The notes: generated by a model not told the origin, from the letters alone. 64,000 nt of DNA from Saprospiraceae bacterium (GCA_028285545.1 JANQPA010000040.1:62001-126000), one strand, 5' to 3'. Shown: positions 44,130 to 54,198, counted from the stretch's first letter. Numbers and translations: made by a program.

Positions 44130-45128
44130 TTAATCTTCGTCCAATTTATACTTGGAAAGGTCCATACCAAAAGTTAGTCCCTTATCCTGTAACAGTTCTT
44201 CGATTTCTACTAAAGACTTTTTACCGAAGTTTCTAAACTTCAATAACTCGTGGGTATCATATTTCACCATTTCTGCAAGAGTATTGATCTTGGCTGCTTT
44301 TAGGCAGTTATATGCTCTTACAGAGAGATCAAGATCTTCCAATGAAGTCTTCAGCAATTTACGCATATGAAGAATATGCTCATCTACGATATTGTCTTCC
44401 CTGCTTGAAGCGTCATCAAAGGTGATGTTTTCATCAGTGATGAGCATCAAATGTTGAATTAAGATACGGGAAGCCTCTTTGATGGCCTCTTCAGGATGGA
44501 TGGTCCCATCTGTTTTAACCTCAAAGGTTAATTTTTCGTAGTCAGTACGCTGCCCTACCCTTGTGTTTTCAACATGGTAGGCCACATTCTTTATAGGGGT
44601 GTAGATAGCATCCACCGGAATTACTCCAATAGGAGCATCTTTAGGTAGATTCTCATCGGCAGGAACATAGCCTCGGCCTTTGGTTACAGTAAGTTCCATT
44701 TCGAGGTTTACAAATGGTTCCATGGTACAGATCAATAGATCTGGATTCATGATTTTGAAAACATTTGTATGCTCCTCGATGTCTCCAGCTTTAAACTCTT
44801 CTTTACCATTGATGGTCAGGTAGACCTTTTCGTTGGTAATTTCTTCTTCGCTCAGTACTTGTTTAAGTCTGACCTGTTTTAGGTTCAGAATAATTTCAAC
44901 GACATCTTCTACAACGCCGCGAATGCTTGCAAATTCATGATCTACTCCTGCAATTCGAACTGCGGAAATAGCGAATCCTTCCAGGGAGGACAATAATACT
45001 CGACGCAGAGAGTTACCTACAGTCTGTCCGAATCCTGGCTCTAATGGTTTAAATTCGAAAAACCCTTCAAAATCATTAGCCTTTTGCATTACGATTTTGT
45101 CAGGTTTCTGGAAGTTGAGGATGCTCAT
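44130..45128 (-). CDS. rpoA: DNA-directed RNA polymerase, alpha subunit
   Basis: Core RNA polymerase assembly and promoter contact. 332 residues: N-terminal dimerisation domain (about 1-235; [22 protein letters not shown], the hallmark block), a flexible linker, and the helix-hairpin-helix C-terminal domain (about 255-320; [31 protein letters not shown]). It lies between rpsD and rplQ in the conserved alpha operon. Confidence 0.98.
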   Translation of the reverse strand: MSILNFQKPDKIVMQKANDFEGFFEFKPLEPGFGQTVGNSLRRVLLSSLEGFAISAVRIAGVDHEFASIRGVVEDVVEIILNLKQVRLKQVLSEEEITNEKVYLTINGKEEFKAGDIEEHTNVFKIMNPDLLICTMEPFVNLEMELTVTKGRGYVPADENLPKDAPIGVIPVDAIYTPIKNVAYHVENTRVGQRTDYEKLTFEVKTDGTIHPEEAIKEASRILIQHLMLITDENITFDDASSREDNIVDEHILHMRKLLKTSLEDLDLSVRAYNCLKAAKINTLAEMVKYDTHELLKFRNFGKKSLVEIEELLQDKGLTFGMDLSKYKLDED

Positions 45129-45202
45129 AAGCTTATTAATAAACTTTATAGTAAAAATGTAGGAAAAAGCCTACACAGGAAGCACATTAATGAAAACAGT
45201 TT

Positions 45203-45241
45203 CTCAAGGTTTTCCCGATTTTAAATCAGAAAAACCTTGGG
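45203..45241 (-). promoter_or_regulatory. Imperfect 19-bp hairpin between rpsD and rpoA
   Basis: The two 19-base arms (45203-45221 and 45223-45241) pair with three mismatches of the wobble type around a minimal loop. The stem lies 12 bases after the rpsD stop. It could be an mRNA-processing or attenuation site modulating rpoA output; in other phyla S4 regulates this operon, but a binding site cannot be shown here. Confidence 0.5.
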
Positions 45242-45252
45242 AAAGTATATGA

Positions 45253-45864
45253 TTACTTTGAGTAAAGTTCGACAATCAATTGTTCATTGATTTTTTCGGG
45301 AATTTGCTCTCTTGATGGATATTCCAAGAAAACACCTTCCATTTTGTCAGGGTTGAACTCTAGCCAAGGAAATTTTCTTACATCGGATTTTCCGCCAACG
45401 GTATCAGTAATTGCAGTCATCTTTCTGGACTTACCTTTAACGGTAATGATATCTCCGGGGCGTAAGTGACAAGACGGAATATTGGTCACTATGCCATTAA
45501 GAACGATATGTTTGTGAGTAACCAGTTGACGTGCAGCTCTTCTGGTTGGAGCAAGGCCAAGACGGAAAACGGTATTGTCCAATCTTGCTTCGAGAAATTG
45601 CAAAAGAACTTCACCTGTTACACCACTCTTAGAAGAAGCCTTTTCGAAAAGGTTACGGAATTGACGCTCCAGCAAGCCATAAGTATACTTGGCTTTTTGC
45701 TTTTCCATCAATTGAAGAGCATAATCAGATTTCTGCTTTCTTCTTCTTGTATTGCCATGTTGTCCGGGAGGAAACTTTCTACGATCAAAGGCTTTGTCAA
45801 AGCCGTAGATGCTTTCTCCAAACGATCTTGATTTTTTTGTTTTTGGACCTCTATATCTCGCCAT
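45253..45864 (-). CDS. rpsD: 30S ribosomal protein S4
   Basis: Primary rRNA-binding protein that nucleates 30S body assembly. I take the ATG at 45864 ([16 protein letters not shown]; 203 residues). The longer frame to 45903 adds a non-conserved N-terminus. The S4 RNA-binding domain (about 95-160; [34 protein letters not shown]) is intact. The N-terminal zinc cysteines found in some S4 proteins are absent. It precedes rpoA with a hairpin in the gap. Confidence 0.97.
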   Translation of the reverse strand: MARYRGPKTKKSRSFGESIYGFDKAFDRRKFPPGQHGNTRRRKQKSDYALQLMEKQKAKYTYGLLERQFRNLFEKASSKSGVTGEVLLQFLEARLDNTVFRLGLAPTRRAARQLVTHKHIVLNGIVTNIPSCHLRPGDIITVKGKSRKMTAITDTVGGKSDVRKFPWLEFNPDKMEGVFLEYPSREQIPEKINEQLIVELYSK

Positions 45865-45908
45865 TTTAAAAAAAATAATTTTCGTGTAAGAATAATAGGG
45901 CAATCAAA

Positions 45909-46295
45909 TTATACCCTTCTACGTTTTGGAGGACGGCATCCATTGTGAGGAACAGGGGTTACATCTTTAATCTTAGAGATTTTAATTCCTGCCACATCAA
46001 TTGCACGAATAGCTGCTTCTCGTCCGGATCCGGGACCTTTCACAAAAACTTCTGCTGATCTCAAACCTGCTTCATAGGCTACTTTAGCAGCTTCAGCAGC
46101 TGCAATTTGAGCGGCATAAGGTGTATTCTTTTTTGAACCACGAAAACCAGCCTTACCCGCGGAAGCCCAGGAAATAACCTGTCCTTGCTTATTGGTCAAT
46201 GAAATAATTATGTTGTTAAAAGAAGCTTTGATGAAAGCCATTCCTTCTGGTTCAACTTTAACCTTACGCTTCTTTGCTTTTTTTGACTTTGCCAT
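45909..46295 (-). CDS. rpsK: 30S ribosomal protein S11
   Basis: Platform protein contacting 16S rRNA near the Shine-Dalgarno interaction region. 128 residues. The lysine-rich N-terminus is followed by the conserved [37 protein letters not shown] core and the C-terminal [18 protein letters not shown]. It lies 48 bases after rpsM and 44 bases before rpsD, in the alpha operon order. Confidence 0.97.
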   Translation of the reverse strand: MAKSKKAKKRKVKVEPEGMAFIKASFNNIIISLTNKQGQVISWASAGKAGFRGSKKNTPYAAQIAAAEAAKVAYEAGLRSAEVFVKGPGSGREAAIRAIDVAGIKISKIKDVTPVPHNGCRPPKRRRV

Positions 46296-46343
46296 GCTAA
46301 ACCTATTAGTATTTTGTCCAAGTAATTGCTATTGTAATAGCTA

Positions 46344-46721
46344 TTATTTAGTAACCTTCTTTTTGTTTGCAACAGTTTTTCTTTTCCCTTTCCGTGTACG
46401 GGCATTAGTTTGAGTCCGCTGACCACGGAGGGGTAAGCCTTTACGATGACGCAAGCCACGGTAACAGCCAATATCCATCAATCGCTTAATATTCATTTGA
46501 ACCTGTGAGCGCAATTCACCCTCTACAGTGTATTCATTAGTGATGATACTAGAAATGATCCGGATATTTTCATCTGTCCAGTCGCCAACTTTTACATCAT
46601 GACTTATCTCGGCTTTATCAAGAATTTCTGCTGCTCTTGATCTTCCGATACCATATATGTAAGTCAGACTTATTACACCGCGTTTGTTCCTAGGCAAATC
46701 ATTACCTGCAATACGAGCCAT
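46344..46721 (-). CDS. rpsM: 30S ribosomal protein S13
   Basis: Head protein contacting the 50S subunit and P-site tRNA. 125 residues. [29 protein letters not shown] and the terminal basic helix [22 protein letters not shown] are the family blocks. The position after rpmJ and before rpsK is the conserved one. Length is normal, and nothing in the sequence suggests odd behaviour. Confidence 0.97.
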   Translation of the reverse strand: MARIAGNDLPRNKRGVISLTYIYGIGRSRAAEILDKAEISHDVKVGDWTDENIRIISSIITNEYTVEGELRSQVQMNIKRLMDIGCYRGLRHRKGLPLRGQRTQTNARTRKGKRKTVANKKKVTK

Positions 46722-46755
46722 CTTGATACTAGTTTATTGAACCTAAGCCTCAGGA

Positions 46756-46872
46756 TTATCCCTGACGTTGCTTGAACCTAGGATTCTTTTTATTAATAAT
46801 GTAGATTTTTCCTTTTCTCTTAACGATTTTGCAATCAGCTGAACGTTTCTTAACCGATGCTCTAACTTTCAT
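46756..46872 (-). CDS. rpmJ: 50S ribosomal protein L36, zinc-less type
   Basis: A 38-residue ribosomal protein ([19 protein letters not shown] ... ending [10 protein letters not shown]). The zinc-binding pattern of L36 (Cys-Cys-Cys-His) is reduced: only one Cys (position 14) remains, so this is the C-minus, zinc-independent form usual in Bacteroidota. It was found by reading the minus strand between infA and rpsM and is too short for many gene callers. Confidence 0.95.
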   Translation of the reverse strand: MKVRASVKKRSADCKIVKRKGKIYIINKKNPRFKQRQG

Positions 46873-46893
46873 GATTTTCGTGTTTTTGTCGCA

Positions 46894-47112
46894 TTATTTA
46901 TAGCGATAAGTAATTCTTCCTCTGGATAGATCATATGGAGACATTTCAACGGCTACTTTGTCTCCTGGAAGGATTCGAATATAGTTCATTCGCATTTTTC
47001 CGGAAATAGTAGCAACAATAAGATGATCATTCTCCAACCGCACTCTAAACATGGCATTTGATAATGCCTCCTCTATAATTCCATCCTGTTTTATTAAATT
47101 TTTTTTACCCAT
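46894..47112 (-). CDS. infA: Translation initiation factor IF-1
   Basis: A single S1-like OB-fold domain that binds the 30S A-site during initiation. The ATG at 47112 gives 72 residues ([11 protein letters not shown]), the standard length. The longer frame to 47163 would begin upstream of the predicted promoter. [58 protein letters not shown] covers the whole domain. Confidence 0.96.
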   Translation of the reverse strand: MGKKNLIKQDGIIEEALSNAMFRVRLENDHLIVATISGKMRMNYIRILPGDKVAVEMSPYDLSRGRITYRYK

Positions 47113-47131
47113 ACCAGGAATTTTCGGTGTG

Positions 47132-47163
47132 CAAAGATAATAAAAAAATATGCACTCTCCCAA
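47132..47163 (-). promoter_or_regulatory. Internal promoter before infA
   Basis: The -7 box TATCTTTG at 47132-47139 matches the Bacteroidota consensus and lies 20 bases upstream of the infA ATG. A TTG -33 candidate is at 47161-47163 with a 21-base spacer. It would give IF-1 and the alpha operon extra expression independent of the main promoter at 63092. Confidence 0.65.
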
Positions 47164-47194
47164 TTTTTTAATCTGTAAACTTAAATTTTGTCCA

Positions 47195-48025
47195 TCATGC
47201 TGTCGTAGAGCTTCTTACCCCAACCAGGCTAACATTGTCATTATTTTTAATTGCTTGTTCAACTAAAGAATGATCTGACAATATATCCGCTCCGTTTTTC
47301 CTGACAGCGACGGTATGTTCATAATGTGCAGAAGGCAGTTTATCCTTAGCAAAAATGGTCCAGCCATCCTTAGCCGTACGGACAAATTTTTTGCCCATAT
47401 TAACCATTGGTTCTATGGCTATTACTAAACCTTCCTTCAATTTTATTCCTTTTCCCTGACGACCATAATTTGGAACATCGGGAGCTTCATGTAATTCTCT
47501 TCCTATTCCATGTCCAACCAATTCTCTAATCACCCCGTAACCGTGTTCTTTTTCAACGTAACGCTGCACAGCAAATCCAATATCTCCCAATCGGTTACCA
47601 GCAACTGCTTTATCAATAGCCTTATACAGGCTTGTATTGGTGACCTCACAAAGATCCATAGCTTCTTGGCTGACCTCCCCTAATGGGAAGGTATAAGCAG
47701 AATCGCCAAAAAATTCATTCATCAAAACACCACAATCCACAGAAACCAGATCTCCTTCCTTGAAAATGGTAGATTCATGTGGTATTCCATGAACGACTTG
47801 CTCATTAACGGAAACACAAAGAGTTCCTGGAAAACCGCGGTATCCTTTAAATGCCGGTACTGCCTTGTGATCTCTAATGAAGGTTTCTGCTTCTTTATCA
47901 ATCACTGCACTACTAATTCCTGGTTTAATAATCGACCCTACATGAGCCAGGGTTTTACAAACCAGCAAACAACTTTCCCGGATAAACTCTATCTCTTCAT
48001 CTGTTTTATAAAAAACCATTTTCAT
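47195..48025 (-). CDS. map: Methionine aminopeptidase, type I
   Basis: Removes the initiator Met from nascent proteins. 276 residues, cytoplasmic. The pita-bread fold shows the metal ligands: [18 protein letters not shown] (Asp pair), [18 protein letters not shown] (His), and the two Glu in VIAIEPM and HYEHTVAV. The C-terminal ~25 residues are extra. It is between secY and infA, its usual place in Bacteroidota. The upstream gap holds heptamer repeats and a hairpin. Confidence 0.96.
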   Translation of the reverse strand: MKMVFYKTDEEIEFIRESCLLVCKTLAHVGSIIKPGISSAVIDKEAETFIRDHKAVPAFKGYRGFPGTLCVSVNEQVVHGIPHESTIFKEGDLVSVDCGVLMNEFFGDSAYTFPLGEVSQEAMDLCEVTNTSLYKAIDKAVAGNRLGDIGFAVQRYVEKEHGYGVIRELVGHGIGRELHEAPDVPNYGRQGKGIKLKEGLVIAIEPMVNMGKKFVRTAKDGWTIFAKDKLPSAHYEHTVAVRKNGADILSDHSLVEQAIKNNDNVSLVGVRSSTTA

Positions 48026-48063
48026 TGATTACAATAATTTTGATGATGCTTTCCTATAATGTT

Positions 48064-48159
48064 GTACTGAGTACTGAGTATTGAGATCATTAGAGTCAAT
48101 TAATACATCCTTATGACTACTAACAAGCTAAAAAAGTCACAATGTTTAGTACTCATTAC
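48064..48159. repeat. GTACTGA/GTAATGA heptamers, direct and inverted
   Basis: GTACTGA, GTACTGA and GTATTGA run at 48064-48084. At 48147-48159 the reverse complement GTAATGA followed by GTACTA gives a shorter inverted partner. The region lies in the secY-map gap. Confidence 0.7.
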
Positions 48160-48206
48160 AGGCAGGTTCACAACTTGCCTCAACTAATTAGGTTATCAAT
48201 AAACGG

Positions 48207-48239
48207 GAGATGAGCAATGCTTAGAACATTGCTCATCTC
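48207..48239 (-). promoter_or_regulatory. 13-bp hairpin between secY and map
   Basis: GAGATGAGCAATG (48207-48219) pairs with CATTGCTCATCTC (48227-48239) around a 7-base loop. It lies 54 bases after the secY stop. The downstream side has only a weak T-run (GTTTATT), so an attenuator or processing site is more likely than full termination. Confidence 0.55.
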
Positions 48240-48293
48240 TTCAAGGCGACTATGATAAAAACTAAAACAATTATATATAGTCAAACTCTTTTT

Positions 48294-49667
48294 TTACATT
48301 CCTGCTCCGATACCCTGCATTCTGCTGCTACTACGTCCTTGTATGCGACCTGATTTCACAAGTCCGTCATATCTTCTCATCAGCAGGTGGCTTTCAATTT
48401 GTTGTAAGGTATCCAGAACAACTGCAACAAGGATCAGCAGTGAAGTTCCACCGAAGAAGATTGCAAAGCCGGTATTAATTCCAAATGCGACTGCAAAAGC
48501 TGGTAATATGGAAATAATTCCTAAAAAGATAGATCCAGGTAATGTAATTCTGGAAGTTACCGAGTCAATAAAGTCGGCAGTTGGTTTTCCAGGTTTAATT
48601 CCAGGAATGAATGCGTTTTGTCTTTTCAGGTATTCTGCATATTGTTTTGGATTAACCAAAAGAGCAGTATAGATATATGTAAACAATACAACCAAGAAAA
48701 AGGTTATCAAGCTGGAAACTGCTGAAAACGGATTAGATAATACTTGCAATAATCCACTTGGTGCAGCATTAGGATCTGATCCTGAAACTATCTGAACAAC
48801 TGTTGCTGGCAAAAACATCAGAGCCTGGGCAAAAATGATAGGCATTACCCCTGCTGCATTCACTTTTAGCGGTATATAATCTCTTCTTCCAGCTGCAGGC
48901 ATGGTATTAGCGCCACGCCCAACCATTCGTTTGGCAAATTGAACAGGTATTTTTCGCACTGCCTGAACTATCATAATGGTGGCCATAACAATAACAAAGA
49001 AGCCCGCCATTTCCAAAACTAATATCAGCAATCCGCCGCTGTTCAGCTGAGAAGTAAATTCAAAAGCTAAAGCACCCGGCAGAGAGGCGATGATACCTAC
49101 TGTAATCAGTAGGGATACCCCATTCCCGATTCCTCTATCTGTGATTCGCTCACCCAACCACATGGCAAAAATGGTACCTGCAGAAAGGATAATGATATTA
49201 GACAACCAGAAAATTCCCTGAGGAACCTGGCCAGAAACTGCACCCTGGCTATTGATGAAGGCCAAATATCCACCACCTTGCACCAAAGTAATTGCAACGG
49301 TCAGCAAGCGAGTTATCTGGTTAATTTTTCTACGACCAGATTCTCCCTCTTTTTGCTGTAGCCTTTGAAAATAAGGAACCGCAAAACCCAGCAGCTGGAT
49401 AATGATAGATGCGGTAATGTAAGGCATGATACCTAATGCGAACACAGAAGCATTTTGGAAAGCACCTCCTGTAAAAATATTGATAAGACCTACCAAGTCA
49501 GTAGGTGCTCCCTGGGATGCTTGTTCCAAAGCTGACGGTATCACTCCGGGCAGAACAATAAATGAACCTACTCGGAAAATCAGCAGCAGACCAAGGGTAA
49601 AAAGAATACGTTTTCTAAGTTCCTTGATCTTCCAAATATTCTTGAGCGTAGTTATTAATCTTTTCAT
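48294..49667 (-). CDS. secY: Preprotein translocase subunit SecY
   Basis: Forms the protein-conducting channel with SecE/SecG. 457 residues with about ten hydrophobic helices. LGIMPYITASIIIQLL (helix 2 region), GISLLI (in GNGVSLLITVG), KVNAAGVMPIIFAQAL and the cytoplasmic loop RRDYIPLKVN are the recognised blocks. The C-terminus ends RMQGIGAGM. It follows rplO by 9 bases, as is standard for the spc operon. Confidence 0.97.
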   Translation of the reverse strand: MKRLITTLKNIWKIKELRKRILFTLGLLLIFRVGSFIVLPGVIPSALEQASQGAPTDLVGLINIFTGGAFQNASVFALGIMPYITASIIIQLLGFAVPYFQRLQQKEGESGRRKINQITRLLTVAITLVQGGGYLAFINSQGAVSGQVPQGIFWLSNIIILSAGTIFAMWLGERITDRGIGNGVSLLITVGIIASLPGALAFEFTSQLNSGGLLILVLEMAGFFVIVMATIMIVQAVRKIPVQFAKRMVGRGANTMPAAGRRDYIPLKVNAAGVMPIIFAQALMFLPATVVQIVSGSDPNAAPSGLLQVLSNPFSAVSSLITFFLVVLFTYIYTALLVNPKQYAEYLKRQNAFIPGIKPGKPTADFIDSVTSRITLPGSIFLGIISILPAFAVAFGINTGFAIFFGGTSLLILVAVVLDTLQQIESHLLMRRYDGLVKSGRIQGRSSSRMQGIGAGM

Positions 49668-49676
49668 CGCAATGTT

Positions 49677-50123
49677 TTAAACAAGGTTTAAACTTCCTCC
49701 AGTCTTCTCAATAGCCTCTTTTGCAGCGGCAGAACAGGCGTGAGCTGTAATATCCAGCTTTTTAGCCAATTCTCCATTACCAAGAACTTTTATTTTAGCA
49801 TTTTTATGAACAATGCCTTGTTCAGCTAGCCACTGTGGATCTATTTTTGCTACCTTATATTTATCGGCAATAGCTTGCAATCTCTCTAAGTTCAGTGGCA
49901 CATAGGCTACCCTGTTAGGATTTTTGAATCCTCTTTTAGGTACTCGCATTTGTAAAGGCATTTGACCGCCTTCAAAATTGCGTTTGCGACTATAACCAGA
50001 ACGGGATTTTTGTCCTTTATGGCCACGTGTAGATGTACCACCTCTTCCGGATCCCTGACCTCTTGCTATGCGTTTTTTCTGCTTAGTGGCCCCTTTTTGG
50101 GGTTTCAAAGTATGCAGTTTCAT
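49677..50123 (-). CDS. rplO: 50S ribosomal protein L15
   Basis: Large-subunit protein that interacts with 23S rRNA and with several late-assembly proteins. 148 residues. The N-terminal LHTLKPQKGATKQKKRIARGQGSGRGGTSTRGHKG contains the Gly/Arg/Lys-rich extension that threads into rRNA. The folded C-terminal half is IDPQWLAEQGIVHKNAKIKVL. It is followed by secY at 9 bases and preceded by rpmD. Confidence 0.97.
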   Translation of the reverse strand: MKLHTLKPQKGATKQKKRIARGQGSGRGGTSTRGHKGQKSRSGYSRKRNFEGGQMPLQMRVPKRGFKNPNRVAYVPLNLERLQAIADKYKVAKIDPQWLAEQGIVHKNAKIKVLGNGELAKKLDITAHACSAAAKEAIEKTGGSLNLV

Positions 50124-50191
50124 TAGATTCTAATTTTAACAACACTGAATTATAAAAAGTTGTACACCTGTTCGAAAGTACTCCTCTTTCC

Positions 50192-50371
50192 TTAAGCCTC
50201 TTCCACCTTAATGAGGTGGTTGACCTTAGCTACCATACCCAGTATTTGGGGAGTAGCTTCGTGAACAACAGAATGATTAATCTTTCGAAGTCCAAGTGCT
50301 TTGATCGTCTCTTTTTGCTTTCTCGGACGATCAATAATACTTCTTAGCTGAGTAATCTTAATTTTAGCCAT
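50192..50371 (-). CDS. rpmD: 50S ribosomal protein L30
   Basis: A 59-residue protein read directly from the sequence (MAKIKITQLRS ... IKVEEA). The L30 pattern is intact: IIDRPRKQKETIKALGLRKINHSVVHE, then a final helix and strand. It lies between rpsE and rplO with gaps of 43 and 68 bases. Confidence 0.95.
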   Translation of the reverse strand: MAKIKITQLRSIIDRPRKQKETIKALGLRKINHSVVHEATPQILGMVAKVNHLIKVEEA

Positions 50372-50414
50372 AATAATATCATTTATTGCTCATAAGGAGC
50401 AAAGCCTCTCACTT

Positions 50415-50939
50415 TTAGCCATTAAATAACTTTTCCAAGTCGATATTGCGTTGTCTGGCAATATCCATTGGACTCCGCAATCTTGATAGTGCATCAATGG
50501 TAGCTTTGACCACATTATGGGGATTAGAAGAACCCTGTGATTTAGCTAGTACATTATGTACACCTGCAATTTCCAGTACGGCCCGCATGGCCCCACCGGC
50601 GATTACCCCGGTACCATCTGCGGCCGGCTTAATCAACACCTTTCCGGCTCCGTATTTCCCTTTTACTTCATGAGGGATGGTTCCTTTGTATATAGGTACT
50701 TTCAGTAAATTCTTCTTAGCATCATCTACTGCCTTAGCGATGGATTCAGAAACGTCACGGGCTTTACCCAGTCCATGACCTACGGTTCCATTTCCATCTC
50801 CTACTACCACGATGGCCGCGAAACTAAAGGTACGTCCCCCTTTAGTTACCTTGGCTACCCGATTGAGGTTAACAAGTTTTTCTTTTAACTCAGTTTCAGC
50901 AGGTTTTACTCTGTCTTTATTGGAATTTCTCTTTGCCAT
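50415..50939 (-). CDS. rpsE: 30S ribosomal protein S5
   Basis: Body protein of the small subunit involved in accuracy of decoding. 174 residues. The N-terminal double-stranded RNA-binding domain ([32 protein letters not shown]) and the C-terminal domain ([28 protein letters not shown]) are intact. The loop with KVTKGGR is the site where error-prone mutations are known in other species. It is flanked by rplR and rpmD. Confidence 0.97.
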   Translation of the reverse strand: MAKRNSNKDRVKPAETELKEKLVNLNRVAKVTKGGRTFSFAAIVVVGDGNGTVGHGLGKARDVSESIAKAVDDAKKNLLKVPIYKGTIPHEVKGKYGAGKVLIKPAADGTGVIAGGAMRAVLEIAGVHNVLAKSQGSSNPHNVVKATIDALSRLRSPMDIARQRNIDLEKLFNG

Positions 50940-50959
50940 GCTTTACAGATAATTATTTT

Positions 50960-51313
50960 TTATAATTGTAGCCCTGCTTCACGGGCTCCTTCTGCCAGGG
51001 CTTTTACACGCCCATGATACAAGTACCCTCCTCTATCAAAGACTACTGAGGTAACATTTTCAGATTTTGCTTTCTCTGCTAATAATTTCCCAACGGCTTT
51101 GGCCTGTTCAGCCTTTGCAACATCCTTAGGGATTGTGGCATCCAAAGAATTAGCAGAGGTTATGGTACTACCACTTACATCATCAATGAGTTGAACATAA
51201 ATAGCTTTATTACTTCTATATATACTCAAACGAGGGCGTTCAGCGGTTCCTTTTACTTTTTTACGGATTCTGTAGTGAATCCTTTTTCTTCTTCCTTCTT
51301 TTGAAAATTTCAT
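50960..51313 (-). CDS. rplR: 50S ribosomal protein L18
   Basis: Binds 5S rRNA together with L5. 117 residues. The basic N-terminal stretch [32 protein letters not shown] is followed by [28 protein letters not shown] at the C-terminus, the normal ending. It is between rplF and rpsE in the spc operon. Confidence 0.97.
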   Translation of the reverse strand: MKFSKEGRRKRIHYRIRKKVKGTAERPRLSIYRSNKAIYVQLIDDVSGSTITSANSLDATIPKDVAKAEQAKAVGKLLAEKAKSENVTSVVFDRGGYLYHGRVKALAEGAREAGLQL

Positions 51314-51408
51314 TGCAACCTTTTTATCAGCTTAGTGAAAAACTTTGTTTACAGTTAAACCCAAGCCATTGAATCAATGAAGAATATATTTGTATAAGAA
51401 ATATTTTA

Positions 51409-51963
51409 TTAAGCTCCTGCGGTCTTACCAGCTTTTCTGCGTATCTGTTCACCCGCAAAGCGAATACCTTTTCCTTTGTATGGTTCAGGTTTTCTAAAGG
51501 CACGGATCTTAGCGGCTACCTGACCGATCAGCTGCTTATCGTTACTTGTAAGGCGAACGGTTGGCGGCTTTCCTTTTTCATTAATGGTTTCTACTTTGAC
51601 CTCACCAGGGACCATAAATATTATAGGGTGAGAATACCCTAATGATAGTTCAAGCATTTGGCCAGTATTACTTGCACGGTATCCAACCCCGATCAATTCG
51701 AGATCCTTTGTATAGCCATTAGTTACTCCTTCTACCATATTAAAGATCAAAGAGCGATAAAGACCATGCATTGATCGATGTCTTTTTTGGTCTGTTGGGC
51801 GTTTTATATTTAAAACCCCATCCTCAATGGCAATTTCCATGTCTGGATCAACCTGTTGCAACAATTCTCCTTTTGGCCCTTTAACCTTTACCACATTCCC
51901 TTTGCTCACTTCAATTTCTACCCCTTTTGGCAGGTCAATAGGCATGTTTCCAATTCGTGACAT
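51409..51963 (-). CDS. rplF: 50S ribosomal protein L6
   Basis: Two similar alpha/beta domains near the sarcin-ricin loop and the factor-binding site. 184 residues. MSRIGNMPIDLPKGVEIEV and the C-terminal IRAFRKPEPYKGKGIRFAGEQIRRKAGKT are the family start and end. It is followed by rplR with a 95-base gap, the longest in this part of the operon. Confidence 0.97.
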   Translation of the reverse strand: MSRIGNMPIDLPKGVEIEVSKGNVVKVKGPKGELLQQVDPDMEIAIEDGVLNIKRPTDQKRHRSMHGLYRSLIFNMVEGVTNGYTKDLELIGVGYRASNTGQMLELSLGYSHPIIFMVPGEVKVETINEKGKPPTVRLTSNDKQLIGQVAAKIRAFRKPEPYKGKGIRFAGEQIRRKAGKTAGA

Positions 51964-51994
51964 TTTATTTGAATTTTACCCTTGATCAATAATA

Positions 51995-52405
51995 TTAATA
52001 GACATAACAGAGTAGTTCTCCACCAACATTTTCAGCGGTAGCTTGTTTTCCGGTCATCACCCCTTTGGAGGTGGATACAACCAGGATACCAAGGCCATTA
52101 ATGATACGGGGAAGGTCTCCTACTTTGGAATATTTTCTAAGACCAGGCTTACTAACTCTTCCAAGTTTTCTGATGACTGGTTTTTTGGTTTGAGGGTCAT
52201 ACTTCAGGGCGATTTTGATGTGGCCCTGGTTTCCTTTCCCAACATTGTCCTCAAACTTGTATTTCAGAATGTACCCTTGATCATAAAGGATCTCGGTAAT
52301 TCTTTTCTTTAATTTGGAAGCAGGGATTTCGACGATGCGATGCCCTGCCTGTTGCGCATTACGAATGCGGGTCAGATAATCAGCAATAGGATCTGTTACT
52401 GCCAT
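51995..52405 (-). CDS. rpsH: 30S ribosomal protein S8
   Basis: Binds the central domain of 16S rRNA; in other bacteria it is the autogenous repressor of the spc operon. The ATG at 52405 gives 136 residues (MAVTDPIADYLTRIRNA). The longer frame to 52453 adds a poorly conserved lead. The C-terminus LGILVVSTSKGVMTGKQATAENVGGELLCYVY is the conserved rRNA-binding face. Confidence 0.96.
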   Translation of the reverse strand: MAVTDPIADYLTRIRNAQQAGHRIVEIPASKLKKRITEILYDQGYILKYKFEDNVGKGNQGHIKIALKYDPQTKKPVIRKLGRVSKPGLRKYSKVGDLPRIINGLGILVVSTSKGVMTGKQATAENVGGELLCYVY

Positions 52406-52471
52406 TATTCTAATATTGCGTAGGTTGGTTTTCCTTTTAATTCGGAACTTCACCTACTGTGAAAAAATTAT

Positions 52472-52741
52472 TTACCAACTAGCTTTGGTCACGCCTGGAA
52501 TCTTTCCGTCTAATGCCATTTGGCGAAATTTAACACGACAGATTCCAAACTGACGCATGTACCCTTTAGGACGACCTGTCAATTTACAACGATTGTGTAA
52601 TCTGATAGGATTTGAATTGCGAGGCAATTTATCCAATTCATCCCAACGGCCCTCTTCTTTCAATTTCTTGCGGAGCTCGGCATATTTTTGTGCCATTTTT
52701 GCTCTTTTAACCTCTCTTGCGATAACTGATTTACGCGCCAT
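52472..52741 (-). CDS. rpsN: 30S ribosomal protein S14, zinc-less type
   Basis: Head protein of the small subunit. 89 residues, the longer C-minus type without the CxxC-x-CxxC zinc ribbon (only one or two Cys are present). The C-terminal [24 protein letters not shown] is characteristic. It lies between rplE and rpsH. Confidence 0.96.
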   Translation of the reverse strand: MARKSVIAREVKRAKMAQKYAELRKKLKEEGRWDELDKLPRNSNPIRLHNRCKLTGRPKGYMRQFGICRVKFRQMALDGKIPGVTKASW

Positions 52742-52765
52742 ATCTTAATGATCTTTTTCTGTTCT

Positions 52766-53320
52766 TTATCTTTGATTTTTGAATGGTAGCCCCAGCAATT
52801 TTAAAAGTGCCAAAGCTTCTGCATCGGTATTGGCTGAGGTCACAAAGGTAACATCCATCCCCTGAATATTGCTGATCTTATCCAGGTCGATTTCAGGAAA
52901 GATGATTTGTTCAGTAATCCCCATAGAATAATTACCTCTTCCATCAAAACTCTTGTCATTAATTCCACGGAAATCCCGTACCCTTGGCAGGGCCACCGAT
53001 ACCAGTCGATCCAGAAATTCATACATTTTGACGTCTCTCAGGGTAACCCTGGCGCCAATGGTCATTCCTTCACGAAGTTTAAAGTTAGAAACCGATTTTT
53101 TTGCCTTGGTGGGCACAGCCTTCTGACCAGCAATCATCGACATTTCCTTCAGGGAATTATCCACTAATTTTTTGTCTTGGGTAGCACCGCCTACTCCTTG
53201 GTTGATACAAATCTTTTCCAACTTAGGAACCTGCATAATGGAAGTGTAACTAAATTGCTCCATCAAGGCAGGTATTATTTCCTCTTTATATTTATTTTTT
53301 AGTCTTGGTGTATAGCTCAT
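52766..53320 (-). CDS. rplE: 50S ribosomal protein L5
   Basis: Binds 5S rRNA and forms an intersubunit bridge. I use the ATG at 53320 (184 residues); it overlaps the rplX stop in the sequence TGATG, which implies translational coupling. A GTG one codon upstream is also open. [40 protein letters not shown] is the typical opening, and the beta-rich core and C-terminus are standard. Confidence 0.96.
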   Translation of the reverse strand: MSYTPRLKNKYKEEIIPALMEQFSYTSIMQVPKLEKICINQGVGGATQDKKLVDNSLKEMSMIAGQKAVPTKAKKSVSNFKLREGMTIGARVTLRDVKMYEFLDRLVSVALPRVRDFRGINDKSFDGRGNYSMGITEQIIFPEIDLDKISNIQGMDVTFVTSANTDAEALALLKLLGLPFKNQR

Positions 53321-53673
53321 CACTCAATGATTTCTCCAGATTTTTTGGAATATCTCACTAATTTACCCTCTTCGGTACGTTTGCGACCGATTCGGGTTGG
53401 TTCTCCGGTTTTAGGATCAACCAACATCAAATTAGAAATATGGATAGGTGCAGGTACCTCATTAATACCTCCGGGACTATCCTGTGTTGGTTTATTGTGC
53501 TTTTTAACGATATTGGTATCTTCCACAATAGCCTTGTTTTTATCAGGAAACACCTCCAGCACATCACGTACTTTGTCGCGATTCTTATATGCCCCAGCGA
53601 TCACGACTACTTTGTCACCCTTTTTTATTTTTAGTTTGGGAGCGAACCGGTGATTTTTAGCTTTCTTTGACAT
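53320..53673 (-). CDS. rplX: 50S ribosomal protein L24
   Basis: Early assembly protein with a KOW motif. 117 residues. [37 protein letters not shown] contains the KOW-type beta strand. The C-terminal extension [22 protein letters not shown] is normal. Its stop codon overlaps the start of rplE. Confidence 0.97.
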   Translation of the reverse strand: MSKKAKNHRFAPKLKIKKGDKVVVIAGAYKNRDKVRDVLEVFPDKNKAIVEDTNIVKKHNKPTQDSPGGINEVPAPIHISNLMLVDPKTGEPTRIGRKRTEEGKLVRYSKKSGEIIE

Positions 53674-53750
53674 TACTTATCTAATTTTTCAAAATTTTCC
53701 CGAAGGAAATCAAACCTGACAGTCAATACGTAGATTGTTGTCAATAATAA

Positions 53751-54119
53751 TTATAATACTTCAGGTGCAAGTGAAACGATACGCATGTAATCACGTTCTC
53801 TCAACTCCCTGGCTACAGGTCCAAAAATACGAGTACCTCTAGGTTCATCAGCGTTATTCAATAGTACAACTGCATTATCATCAAATCTGATGTAAGAACC
53901 ATCCTTTCGGCGGATCTCCTTTTTTGTTCTTACCACCACAGCTTTCGATACGGTACCTTTTTTAACTCCTCCTCCAGGAGTAGAATCTTTAACGGTTACG
54001 ACAATGACATCTCCTATCGAAGCGTAGCGACGCTTAGATCCTCCCAACACTCGAATACATAACACCTCTTTGGCACCACTGTTATCTGCAACCTTGAGTC
54101 TTGTTTCCTGCTGAATCAT
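53751..54119 (-). CDS. rplN: 50S ribosomal protein L14
   Basis: Forms part of the inter-subunit bridges with 16S rRNA. 122 residues, the standard length. [26 protein letters not shown] and the C-terminal [30 protein letters not shown] are fully conserved. It is preceded by rpsQ and followed by rplX (77-base gap). Confidence 0.97.
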   Translation of the reverse strand: MIQQETRLKVADNSGAKEVLCIRVLGGSKRRYASIGDVIVVTVKDSTPGGGVKKGTVSKAVVVRTKKEIRRKDGSYIRFDDNAVVLLNNADEPRGTRIFGPVARELRERDYMRIVSLAPEVL

Positions 54120-54198
54120 GGCTATTAAATTGTAATATTTCTACTAAACAAATTCTATAAATAAAAAATACGTACTTTAAAAGCACGCGATATGGTAA

